From: CAYSUS01 sp964434165
GTDB taxonomy: Bacteria; Planctomycetota; Planctomycetia; Pirellulales; Thermoguttaceae
Direction: 5' to 3'
Length of the DNA: 64,000 bases
NCBI GenBank assembly: GCA_964434165.1
Contig: CAYSUS010000020.1
Coordinates: 1-64,000 of the forward strand
The translations under genes and the position numbers were made by a program. The notes under the pieces are model-generated. The model did no database searches. It was not told where the DNA came from and saw only the letters and a program-made list of their open reading frames with translations. This document shows positions 33,911 to 43,516 of the stretch, piece by piece; within the stretch, counting starts at the first letter, position 1; every line of letters starts with the position of its first letter.

Positions 33911-34495
33911 ATGCCGCCCGCCGACGATCCGACGCGATTCGTCCAGGACTACCTCGCCGATCTGTCGGGTCTGCTCTCCAGGCTCGCCCCGGACGCCATC
34001 GCCACGGCCGTCCAGTGGCTCCGTGACTGCCGCGACGCGGATGGCACGATCTACGCCTGCGGCAACGGCGGCAGCGCGCTGATCGCCTCGCAGATGGTCG
34101 TGGACATGGTCAAGGGGGCCTCGTACGGGCGCCGGAAGCGGTTTAAGATGATCGGGCTGACCGATCCGGTGGGAACCATGCTGGCCTACGCCAACGACGT
34201 GAGCTACGACGTGGTGTTCATCGAGCAGCTCAGGAATTTTGCGGCCGCCGGCGACGTGCTGATCGCCGTCAGCGGCAGCGGTAACAGCCCCAACGTGCTG
34301 CGGGCGGTGGAGTACGCCAACTCGATCGGCTGCCGCACGATCGGGCTGACCTCGGGCGAGGGCGGGCGCCTGAAGGACCTGGCCGACCTGCCCCTGGTCG
34401 TTCCCTCCAGCCACATGGGCCGCCTGGAGGATTGCTTCTTCGCCGTCACCCACGTGCTGTGCTACGCGTTTATTGAGGAGGTGAGTGGTGAGTAG
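33911..34495 (+). CDS. SIS-domain phosphosugar isomerase, GmhA-like
   Basis: A 194-residue protein made of one SIS domain. CGNGGSALIASQMVVDMVKG (about 47-66) and AVSGSGNSPNVLRAVEYA (about 119-136) are the two phosphosugar-binding motifs of the GmhA/DiaA group. GmhA converts sedoheptulose 7-phosphate to heptose 7-phosphate, the substrate of the neighbouring kinase type, which supports the pairing. It could alternatively bind other sugar phosphates. It starts 20 nt after the palindrome at 33858-33890. Confidence 0.88.
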   Translation: MPPADDPTRFVQDYLADLSGLLSRLAPDAIATAVQWLRDCRDADGTIYACGNGGSALIASQMVVDMVKGASYGRRKRFKMIGLTDPVGTMLAYANDVSYDVVFIEQLRNFAAAGDVLIAVSGSGNSPNVLRAVEYANSIGCRTIGLTSGEGGRLKDLADLPLVVPSSHMGRLEDCFFAVTHVLCYAFIEEVSGE

Positions 34496-34583
34496 GTGAG
34501 TGGTGTGCTTCGTGCTTCGATACTCGCCAGAAACCGCTCACCCATTCCTCATTCGCCATTGCTCATTCGTCATTTCCCCACCC

Positions 34584-35561
34584 ATGTCCCGCTATCCGCT
34601 CTTCGACCGCTCGCGCATCGACCTGGGGAGCCTGGACGAGCGCGGGCATGACCTGGTGGCCGCGGGTTGCCTTGCGCTGCAGGCTCCGCCGGAGCCCTTC
34701 GAGCACGGGGAGCTCGACGCCCTGGTGGAGAGGATTCTGGCGGCGCGGCGAGGCGGTCGGCCCGTGATCCTGATGATGGGGGCCCATCCGATCAAGCTGG
34801 GGCTGTCGCGCTACTTCGTCGATCTGATCCACCGCGACGTGGTGACCCACCTGGCCACCAACGGGGCCGGGCTGATCCACGACTTCGAGCTGGCCACGTT
34901 CGGCGGCACGAGCGAGGACGTCGCCCGGTGGATTCGCGAGGGGCGCTTCGGGCTGTGGAAAGAGACGAGTCGGCTGAACGAGCTGGCGATCCAGGCCGCC
35001 AAGCGCGGCGACGGGTTGGGCGAGCACGTGGGCCAGACGATCGAGGCCGAGAACCCGCCGCACCGCGAACTGAGCCTGGCCGCCGCGGCCTGGCGGACCA
35101 GCGTGCCGATGACCGTTCACGTGGGGATCGGCAGCGACATCGTCCACGCCCATCCCAACTTCGACGGCGCGAGCTGGGGCAAGGCCAGCGAGACCGACTT
35201 CCTCATGTTCGCCCGGTCGGTCGAGGACCTCGAAGGCGGCGTGTTCCTCAACCTCGGTACCGCGGTCACGGGACCCGAAGTGTATCTGAAGGCCCTGTCC
35301 ATGGCCCGCAACGTGGCCCGCAAGCAGGAGAGGAGCATCTCCCGTTTCACCACGGCCGTGTTCGACCTCGTCGGCCTGCCCGACAACTGGCGCGAAGGCC
35401 CGCCGGACAAGCAGCATCCGCAGTATTACTACCGCCCCTGGAAGACGATTCTCATTCGCACCATTGCCGATGGCGGCGAGAGCTACTACCTCTGCGGCGA
35501 CCACCGGCAGACCGTGCCCACGCTGTGGGACAAGCTCGTCCGCGGCATGGCGGGGCGGTAG
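34584..35561 (+). CDS. Uncharacterised protein X2, paralogue of X1
   Basis: A 325-residue cytoplasmic protein. It matches X1 along its length: HLATNGAGLIHDFELATFG (about 88-106), FGLWKETSRLN, VPMTVHVGIGSDIVHAHPN, LNLGTAVTGPEVYLKALSM and a common C-terminal block (WKTILIRTIADGGESYY; X1 has YKTILVRTVADGGESHY). The ATG at 34584 was chosen because similarity to X1 starts there (both open MxxxxxFDRSR). The kinase and isomerase genes lie between the two paralogues. Two paralogues suggest a heteromer or successive reactions. The function is unknown. Confidence 0.75.
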   Translation: MSRYPLFDRSRIDLGSLDERGHDLVAAGCLALQAPPEPFEHGELDALVERILAARRGGRPVILMMGAHPIKLGLSRYFVDLIHRDVVTHLATNGAGLIHDFELATFGGTSEDVARWIREGRFGLWKETSRLNELAIQAAKRGDGLGEHVGQTIEAENPPHRELSLAAAAWRTSVPMTVHVGIGSDIVHAHPNFDGASWGKASETDFLMFARSVEDLEGGVFLNLGTAVTGPEVYLKALSMARNVARKQERSISRFTTAVFDLVGLPDNWREGPPDKQHPQYYYRPWKTILIRTIADGGESYYLCGDHRQTVPTLWDKLVRGMAGR

Positions 35562-35572
35562 TGGGCTGTGCC

Positions 35573-35605
35573 AGACTTCCGAAGTCGCGAAGAATTCGGA
35601 AGTCT
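35573..35605. repeat. Family-B palindrome after X2
   Basis: AGACTTCCGAAGTCGCGAAGAATTCGGAAGTCT, degenerate in the centre, 11 nt after the X2 stop. It marks the end of the X1-X2 block and precedes the S9 peptidase gene by about 70 nt. Confidence 0.88.
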
Positions 35606-35677
35606 TTGCCCCTCCGGGCGTCTCTGCCTACAATGCTCGGTGCCCTGCCACGCATCGCACCCTGACGAAGACCTGCC

Positions 35678-37723
35678 ATGCCCCGCCGCGCCCGCCGACC
35701 CGCCACCGAGCCGACCCGCCGGCCCGTCACGCCCGAGGACCTCCTGAAGCTCCAGATCGTCTCGTCCCCGCGGATCTCGCCCGACGGCCGCCGGATCGTC
35801 TATTGCCTGAGGGATGTGGGCGAGAAGAACGAGTACGCCGCCCGATTGTGGATGGTCGATTGCGGCGGCGGCCGTCCGCGGCGTTTCACCGGCGGCGAGC
35901 GCGATTTGGCCCCCCGCTGGTCGGCCGACGGCTCGCGGATCGCCTTCATCCGCGCCCGAGAAAAGCACCAGCCGCAGATTTGCGTCATCCACCCCGACGG
36001 CGGCGAGGCCACGACGCTGACGAGCTTTCCCGAAGGGACGATCGCCGCCTTTCGCTGGTCGCCCGACGGGAAGACGCTGGCCGTCAGCTTCCGGCGCCGG
36101 CAGGATGATCGCACCAAGGCCGCCGAGAAGCAGCGCGAGGAACAGGGCCTCAGCACGCCGCCCTGGGTGATCGACGACTGGTGGTACCGGTTGGACGGCG
36201 ACGGCTACTTCGGACGCGAGCGCTTCCACGTCTACCTGGTCGACGCCACCAGCGGCGAGCACCGGCTGCTGTACGACCAGGACACGATGGGCGGCGCAGA
36301 ATTCGACTTCTCGCCCGACTCCAAGCAGCTCGTCGTGGCCACCAATCGCGACCCCAAGGCCATGATCCGCCCCTGGAGGGCGGAGCTGGTGCGTATCAAC
36401 TGCAAGAGCGGGCGCGTCGCACGGATCGCCAACCTGCCCGACGGGCCGAAGGGATCGCCCCGCTGGTCGCCGGACGGTCGCACGATCGCCTACACCGGTC
36501 GGGTCGGCGAGGACGGGGCGTACAGCACCGAGAACCTGGAGCTGTTCGTCTGCGACGCGCGGCGCGGCGGGGCCCGGAGCCTCACCGGATCGACGGACTA
36601 CTGCCTTCTGGCCGTGTCGATCGCCGACAGCTCCGAGGCGGTGTTCGCCCCGTGCCTGGAGTTCTCGCCCGACAGCCGGCGGATCTACTTCCGGCTCGGC
36701 TGGCACGGCGAGTCGCACGTGGCCTCGGTGCCGGTCTCCGGCGGTCCGTTGTCCGTGCACACGCGCGGTGCGCTGGAGCACGAGATGGGGACCCTCTCGG
36801 CCGACGGCTCGCGCCTGGCCGTGGCCGTGGCCTCGCCGACGTGCCCGCCGGAGATCGCCGTGGCCGAGGTCGGCGCCCGCCGCACGCGGGTGAAGACGTT
36901 GACCGACCACAACGGCCCGCTCCTGGCCGGGCTCGACGTGGCCGACCCCGAGTCGCACTGGGTGACGTCCGAGGACGGCCACCGCGTTCAGCTATGGGTG
37001 CTGCGCCCGACCAAGGCGCGGCGCCGGGCGAAGCTCCCGGCCGTGCTGGAGATCCACGGCGGCCCGCACGCCCAATACGGCTCGGGCTTCTTCCACGAGA
37101 TGCAGGTTCTCGCATCGGCCGGCTACGTGGTCTTCTTCTCGAATCCTCGCGGCAGCAAGGGTTATGGCCGCGACCACTGCGCGGCCATCCGCGGGGCCTG
37201 GGGCACGGCCGATTGGACCGACGTGCAGGCCGTGGCAGAGTTCATGAAGGAGCAGCCCTATGTCGACCCCAAGCGGCTCGGGGTGATGGGCGGGAGCTAC
37301 GGCGGCTACATGACCAACTGGGCCATCGGCCACACCCACGACTTCGCGGCGGCCGTCACCGACCGGTGCGTGAGCAACCTGGTGAGCATGGGCGGGACCA
37401 GCGACTTCCTCGACGCCCCGGACCGCTACTTCCCCGGGAACTCCTGGGACCGGCCCGAGGCCCGGTGGAAGCACAGCCCGCTGCAGTACCTGGGCAACGC
37501 GAAGACCCCTACGCTCGTCATTCACAGCGAGGGCGACCTGCGGTGCAACATCGAGCAGGGGGAGCAGGTCTTCGCGGCCCTGAAGCTGCTGGACGTGCCC
37601 ACGCGCCTGGTCCGCTATCCGGCCTCCACCAGCCACGGCATGAGCCGCTGCGGCCCGCCCGACCTGCGTCTGCACCGGCTCGGGCAGATCCTGGAGTGGC
37701 TGGAGAAGTGGCTTGGAGCATGA
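35678..37723 (+). CDS. S9 prolyl-oligopeptidase-family serine peptidase
   Basis: A 681-residue protein with a beta-propeller N-terminal half (repeats such as SPDGRRIVY, SPDGKTLAVSF, SPDSKQLVVA, SPDGRTIAYTG) and an alpha/beta-hydrolase C-terminal half. The catalytic triad is Ser540 in GGSYGGYM, Asp620 in EGDLRCN and His653 in TSHGMSR. This is the acylaminoacyl-peptidase/dipeptidyl-peptidase branch. No signal peptide is evident, so it probably trims peptides in the cytoplasm. There is no obvious functional link to X1/X2. Confidence 0.93.
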   Translation: MPRRARRPATEPTRRPVTPEDLLKLQIVSSPRISPDGRRIVYCLRDVGEKNEYAARLWMVDCGGGRPRRFTGGERDLAPRWSADGSRIAFIRAREKHQPQICVIHPDGGEATTLTSFPEGTIAAFRWSPDGKTLAVSFRRRQDDRTKAAEKQREEQGLSTPPWVIDDWWYRLDGDGYFGRERFHVYLVDATSGEHRLLYDQDTMGGAEFDFSPDSKQLVVATNRDPKAMIRPWRAELVRINCKSGRVARIANLPDGPKGSPRWSPDGRTIAYTGRVGEDGAYSTENLELFVCDARRGGARSLTGSTDYCLLAVSIADSSEAVFAPCLEFSPDSRRIYFRLGWHGESHVASVPVSGGPLSVHTRGALEHEMGTLSADGSRLAVAVASPTCPPEIAVAEVGARRTRVKTLTDHNGPLLAGLDVADPESHWVTSEDGHRVQLWVLRPTKARRRAKLPAVLEIHGGPHAQYGSGFFHEMQVLASAGYVVFFSNPRGSKGYGRDHCAAIRGAWGTADWTDVQAVAEFMKEQPYVDPKRLGVMGGSYGGYMTNWAIGHTHDFAAAVTDRCVSNLVSMGGTSDFLDAPDRYFPGNSWDRPEARWKHSPLQYLGNAKTPTLVIHSEGDLRCNIEQGEQVFAALKLLDVPTRLVRYPASTSHGMSRCGPPDLRLHRLGQILEWLEKWLGA

Positions 37724-37760
37724 GGGGTGAGTAGGTGGGAGGTGCGCAGGTGATGGATTC

Positions 37761-37838
37761 ACTCTCCCCGCTCGCCCCCTGCGGGAGAGGGCTCCCGGCT
37801 ACGACCAGGGTTTCACCCCCTCACCCCGTCACTGACTC
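37761..37838. repeat. Family-A repeat copy
   Basis: A degenerate copy: CTCTCCCCGCTCGCCCCCTG then CGGGAGAGGG, followed by CACCCCCTCACCCC. It lies between the S9 peptidase stop (37723) and the stop of the minus-strand gene at 37829, a convergent gap, and could work as a bidirectional terminator hairpin. Confidence 0.7.
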
Positions 37839-38494
37839 TCCCCCGACACGAAGACCTCCCCCTCGCGCAGCTCCAGGGCCTGGACGTGAACCTGGTGCCC
37901 GCTCTCCTTGTCGCGGAGGTCGAGGCGGATCAGGGCCACGGGGTCGCCCTCGGCCATCTTCCACTGGATGCGGAGCCGCTTGCGCCGCGCCTGCTGGGTG
38001 ATCTGCTGGAGCACCTCGTCCAGGGGCAACGGCAGGGCCCCGGCCCGCGCTCTCCTGACGCGCAGGGCGATCACGTCGGCCTCGGCCAGATAGACGTCGA
38101 TGCCCAGCGACAGCACGGACTCGACGCCGCCCCGCCGGAAACGGCAGAACAGGCGCATCTCCTCGGGCGCGATGGCCACGCGGGGGTCGCTCATCTCCGG
38201 CGGGAGGAGGTCGGGATGGTTCTCGTTCATGTCCACGGCGAACCAACCGTTGATCTGCTCGGCCGTGAACCGGGCGGACCAGGGGCCGGAGCGGCGCACG
38301 GCGTTGGCCAGCTCGGTGGTCTGGCGGATCATCGCGTCGCTGGCCTGGGCCTCGGCCTCGGGATCGGCGGCCAGCGCCCGGCGGTACGCGGCCGGCACGT
38401 GCCGCGCGGCCAGATACAGCGCCAGCACCGCCAGGAGGATCCCGGCCAGCAGGCCCCCTCCGACCCACAGCGCGATTCGGAAACGTCGTCGCAC
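37829..38494 (-). CDS. Membrane-anchored protein of unknown function
   Basis: A 221-residue protein with an N-terminal signal anchor (about 6-29, IALWVGGGLLAGILLAVLALYLA). The rest is extracytoplasmic: a helical segment, then a domain with FTAEQINGWFAVDMNENHPDL (about 75-96) and beta-strand-rich lipid-binding-like sequence (SVLSLGIDVYLAEADVIALRV). The shape resembles proteins annotated in planctomycetes as hypothetical. It is convergent with the S9 peptidase and has a promoter at 38534-38562. Confidence 0.7.
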   Translation of the reverse strand: MRRRFRIALWVGGGLLAGILLAVLALYLAARHVPAAYRRALAADPEAEAQASDAMIRQTTELANAVRRSGPWSARFTAEQINGWFAVDMNENHPDLLPPEMSDPRVAIAPEEMRLFCRFRRGGVESVLSLGIDVYLAEADVIALRVRRARAGALPLPLDEVLQQITQQARRKRLRIQWKMAEGDPVALIRLDLRDKESGHQVHVQALELREGEVFVSGESQ

Positions 38495-38804
38495 GGCACG
38501 GCCATCCGAAAAGACAGAAGCCCCCGGCCCCGCATCCTAGGATTCCCGCCGCCCGGGGTCAACGACAATCCTCTATCGAGTGCGGCGATTGATCGCCGCT
38601 TCCCTCGTGGTGGTGCAGTCCCAGCGCGCTCAACTGCAGGCCACGGCCGCGGAAGGAAGCGAAGCAGCCGATCCGCGCATGCTATGCTTCGCCAGAGCAT
38701 GCGGTTGTCCGGGAAACCGTTCCGCACTGCGCAGGCGACGGCGGAGAACCGCGAAACCCGTCCCCACGGTTGCGCTGCTCAATGCCCTTCGGAGCGGAAA
38801 GAAC
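38495..38804. other. Divergent intergenic region
   Basis: 310 bp between a minus-strand and a plus-strand gene. Apart from the minus-strand promoter at 38534-38562 and the ribosome binding site GGAGCGG before the plus-strand GTG, I see nothing in it. A frame open on the plus strand through part of this gap lacks gene-like sequence and was not called. Confidence 0.45.
38534..38562 (-). promoter_or_regulatory. Promoter of the 37829-38494 gene
   Basis: On the minus strand TTGACC (38562-38557) and TAGGAT (38539-38534) are separated by 17 bp. The predicted transcript starts about 33 nt before the gene. Confidence 0.55.
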
Positions 38805-39809
38805 GTGAGAATCGCACTGCATTTCGCGCGCCAGCGCGTGCCGGCCGTCGCGATGGCGGCGGTCTTGCTGTTCACCGCCGGCTGTGGTTTCCTCTCCTAC
38901 AGCGGCGAAGTGGCCGAGGCGCTCAAACCGCCGGTCTACACCGTCTTGCCCGGCCGCGTTTTGTGGGCCGGGAAGGTCGTTCCGGGAGCCGATGCCGGAT
39001 CGTTCAAGGCAGGCCACAGTCAATACGGACATCCGCTTCCCTGGGGCCGGGACAAGTACCAGGCCTACTATCGAAACCACCCGATCCCCGGCTCCCACGG
39101 ACCCAGCTTTGAGGCGATCAACGACCGCTGGGCCAGGGATCAGAGCCACGTCTACCTCGGGACGCAGGGGCACTCGGGCAAGAAGCTGGGTTGGCGCGTC
39201 GCGGCCGGAGGCAAGGTGGAGAGACTCGAGGGCGCCGATCCGAAGTCGTTCCGACTGCTCGAGACTCCCGTGCATTCCAACTACGTGGCCGACGACAACC
39301 ACGTCTACTACCAACGGAAGCGGATTGAGCACGCCGATCCCGCCACGTTCCGCAAGGTCGATCGCTCGCCGCTATGGCGCGACGACCGCTTCCTCTACTA
39401 CCTCGACAAGCGGATCGAGACGACGGTCGGCGGACAGCTCGTCGGCGCCGACGCGGATCGACTCAAGCCCATCGAGGGAACCGACTACGCCACCGACGGC
39501 GTGGGCGTCTGGGTGAAGAGCGGAAACACCTACTTCCCGGTCCCCGAGGCCGAGCCGGCCACGTTTGAGGGGCTCGATTACGGTTTCTGCAAGGACGCCA
39601 GGCACGTCTGGCACTGCCGCAAGCTCGTGCCCGGCGTCGATGCGGCCAGTTTCCAGCTCGACGGGGAGGGAGGCGCCCGCGACCGCCATGGCCCGCTCGG
39701 CAAGCGCGATCCACGCTTCATCCGCGACACGTCGTGGAGCGGCGCCATCGCGAAACAGATCGCCGAGCAGCGCAAGAAGCGCGAGCCGGCGGCCGAGCAA
39801 GGTCGTTGA
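38805..39809 (+). CDS. DKNYY-repeat lipoprotein
   Basis: A 334-residue protein. The GTG at 38805 has GGAGCGG upstream and gives a lipoprotein signal (VRIALHFARQRVPAVAMAAV then LLFTAGC, lipobox cysteine about residue 28). The mature protein consists of DKNYY-type repeats, for example ADDNHVYYQRKRIEHADPAT (about 163-182), DDRFLYYLDKRIET and CKDARHVWHCRKLVPGVDAA. Such repeats occur in bacterial surface lipoproteins of unknown role. The last residues are basic. The longer frame upstream was rejected for lack of signal and of gene-like sequence. Confidence 0.8.
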   Translation: MRIALHFARQRVPAVAMAAVLLFTAGCGFLSYSGEVAEALKPPVYTVLPGRVLWAGKVVPGADAGSFKAGHSQYGHPLPWGRDKYQAYYRNHPIPGSHGPSFEAINDRWARDQSHVYLGTQGHSGKKLGWRVAAGGKVERLEGADPKSFRLLETPVHSNYVADDNHVYYQRKRIEHADPATFRKVDRSPLWRDDRFLYYLDKRIETTVGGQLVGADADRLKPIEGTDYATDGVGVWVKSGNTYFPVPEAEPATFEGLDYGFCKDARHVWHCRKLVPGVDAASFQLDGEGGARDRHGPLGKRDPRFIRDTSWSGAIAKQIAEQRKKREPAAEQGR

Positions 39810-40052
39810 TCGCTCTCCACGCGCGTCCGAGTGAGACTCTCCGCTGCGAAGTTGCGTTGTTCGTTCTGGACCAGCGACCCTTCATGGCCAGGTTGGCGCA
39901 GAGGCGAACCCCAGGCAAGCCCAAGGAAGCGACGTCGCGGCGGCCGAGAAGACACCCGACCGGTGTCAGTCGAGACAAGACTCCCGACCCCGCCCAGTCG
40001 CGGCCGCGGGACGCGGCGGAAAGCGGCGAGGAGTCGCCGCACCCCAACGGAG

Positions 40053-41339
<1,287 letters not shown>

Positions 41340-41370
41340 GGGGGGCCGTGGGGAGCGACTCGACTTGCAG

Positions 41371-41557
41371 GAAATGCGAAGTGCGAAATACGAAGCACGA
41401 AATCCGAGAAGAATTCAAAGCAAGAATGAGGGAAAGCTGGAAACCCGGTCGGCAGTCGCTGTGGCGCGCTGAGCGCGATGCGCGCGGTTTCGAGCCTTTG
41501 GATTTGATCTTCCTGAATTTGCTTCGGATTTCGTGCTTCGAGTTTCGAAACTCTTCC
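41371..41557. repeat. Large inverted repeat between ispD and tyrS
   Basis: CGAAATACGAAGCACGAAAT with further matching bases (41383-41417) is repeated in inverted orientation at 41512-41546, about 35-nt arms with few mismatches around a 94-nt centre. The arms are AT-richer than the genes. The whole looks like a miniature mobile element or folded RNA. It fills the gap between ispD and tyrS, both on the minus strand. Confidence 0.75.
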
Positions 41558-42298
41558 TCACCTCCACATATCATCATCGGCAAACGGATGCCCCGGGCCC
41601 GACAGCTTGGGCTTGGGCAGGGCCTTGAGGGCCTTCTCGGCCAACTTGAGGTCCTCTCGCGTGGTGATCTTAAGGTTCACCGGCGAGCCCTCCACCACGG
41701 TGACCGGCTTGCCGATCCGCTCCAGGAGCTGGGCGTCGTCGGTGGCCTGGAAGCCCTGGCGCTTGGCGTAGGCCTCAATCAGCCAGTCGCGGCGAAAGAC
41801 CTGGGGCGTCTGGGCCTCCCACAGGCCGGCGCGGGAGACGGTCTCCTCGATGCGGTTCTTCCCGCCCACGCGCTTCAGCGTGCCGAGGACCGGGACGGCG
41901 AAGATCGCCGCCCCCGAGTTCGCCGCGGCGGCGAAGATCTTATCGACCCACGGATCGCACAGGCAGGGCCGCGCGGCGTCGTGGACGCAGACGAACTCGG
42001 CCTGGGGCCTGACCCGCTCCAGGGCCTTCTGGACCGAGTCGGCCCGCTCGGCCCCGCCCTCGATCACCTCCACGCCGAGGATCGCCACGTTGGCCGAGAA
42101 CTTGAAGTCGAAGTAGTCGCGGTCGTCCTTGGAGATGACGAGGATCACCTGGCTCACGTCGCCCCGGTTGAGGAACCGCTCGGCCGAGTGCAGCCACACG
42201 GCCCGGTTGTCCAAGGGCGCGAAGACCTTCTTGTAGTTCTTGTCCTGGAACCGGCTGCTGCGGCCGGCCGCGGGAAGGATGACGGCGAACTTGGCCAC
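41558..42298 (-). CDS. ispD: 2-C-methyl-D-erythritol 4-phosphate cytidylyltransferase
   Basis: A 246-residue protein of the normal IspD length. The nucleotide-binding motif is LPAAGRSSRF (about 7-16) with the lysine DKNYKKVF; FVCVHDAARPCL (about 103-114) and APLDNRAVW-type segments follow, and the end has GSPVNLKITTREDLKLAE. It makes CDP-ME in the non-mevalonate isoprenoid pathway. The GTG at 42298 with AGGAA about 7 nt upstream is preferred to a TTG overlapping the stop of the deacetylase-like gene. It sits 14 nt after that gene, so the two are one transcript. Confidence 0.93.
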   Translation of the reverse strand: MAKFAVILPAAGRSSRFQDKNYKKVFAPLDNRAVWLHSAERFLNRGDVSQVILVISKDDRDYFDFKFSANVAILGVEVIEGGAERADSVQKALERVRPQAEFVCVHDAARPCLCDPWVDKIFAAAANSGAAIFAVPVLGTLKRVGGKNRIEETVSRAGLWEAQTPQVFRRDWLIEAYAKRQGFQATDDAQLLERIGKPVTVVEGSPVNLKITTREDLKLAEKALKALPKPKLSGPGHPFADDDMWR

Positions 42299-42312
42299 GC
42301 GATGGTTCCTGT

Positions 42313-43263
<951 letters not shown>

Positions 43264-43431
43264 AGCGCGCGTCCTGTAGGTTGCTCAAGCCCCGTGTCGC
43301 TCCCGCCACTCTCCCGGCCCGCGCGGCGCAGGGGGAGGCGAGCCTCGTACTATAAGGGTGGTTCACGCGGAATGTCAAACTTTGCCCGAAGCGCCCCAAT
43401 GCCCCGGCCCAGCTTGACACTGCCGCCCCGC

Positions 43432-43461
43432 CACTGGTAGCCTATACACTGGTAGCCTATA
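43432..43461. repeat. Perfect 15-bp tandem duplication
   Basis: CACTGGTAGCCTATA occurs twice head to tail, 43432-43446 and 43447-43461. It lies between TTGACA (43414-43419) and the gene at 43517. The copy may have moved the -10 region away from TTGACA; alternatively the promoter uses one of the two TATAC sequences with unusual spacing. Confidence 0.9.
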
Positions 43462-43516
43462 CAAGGTGGGCGTTTTCTCCAAGCCGTTCGGCGTTCGAAG
43501 TTTAGGTTGGTGCTCC

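Noticed and set aside
32699..35605. Family-B copies read as a CRISPR or as att sites
   Set aside because: Spacing is gene-length, each copy is a palindrome at a gene junction, and there is no integrase or cas gene.
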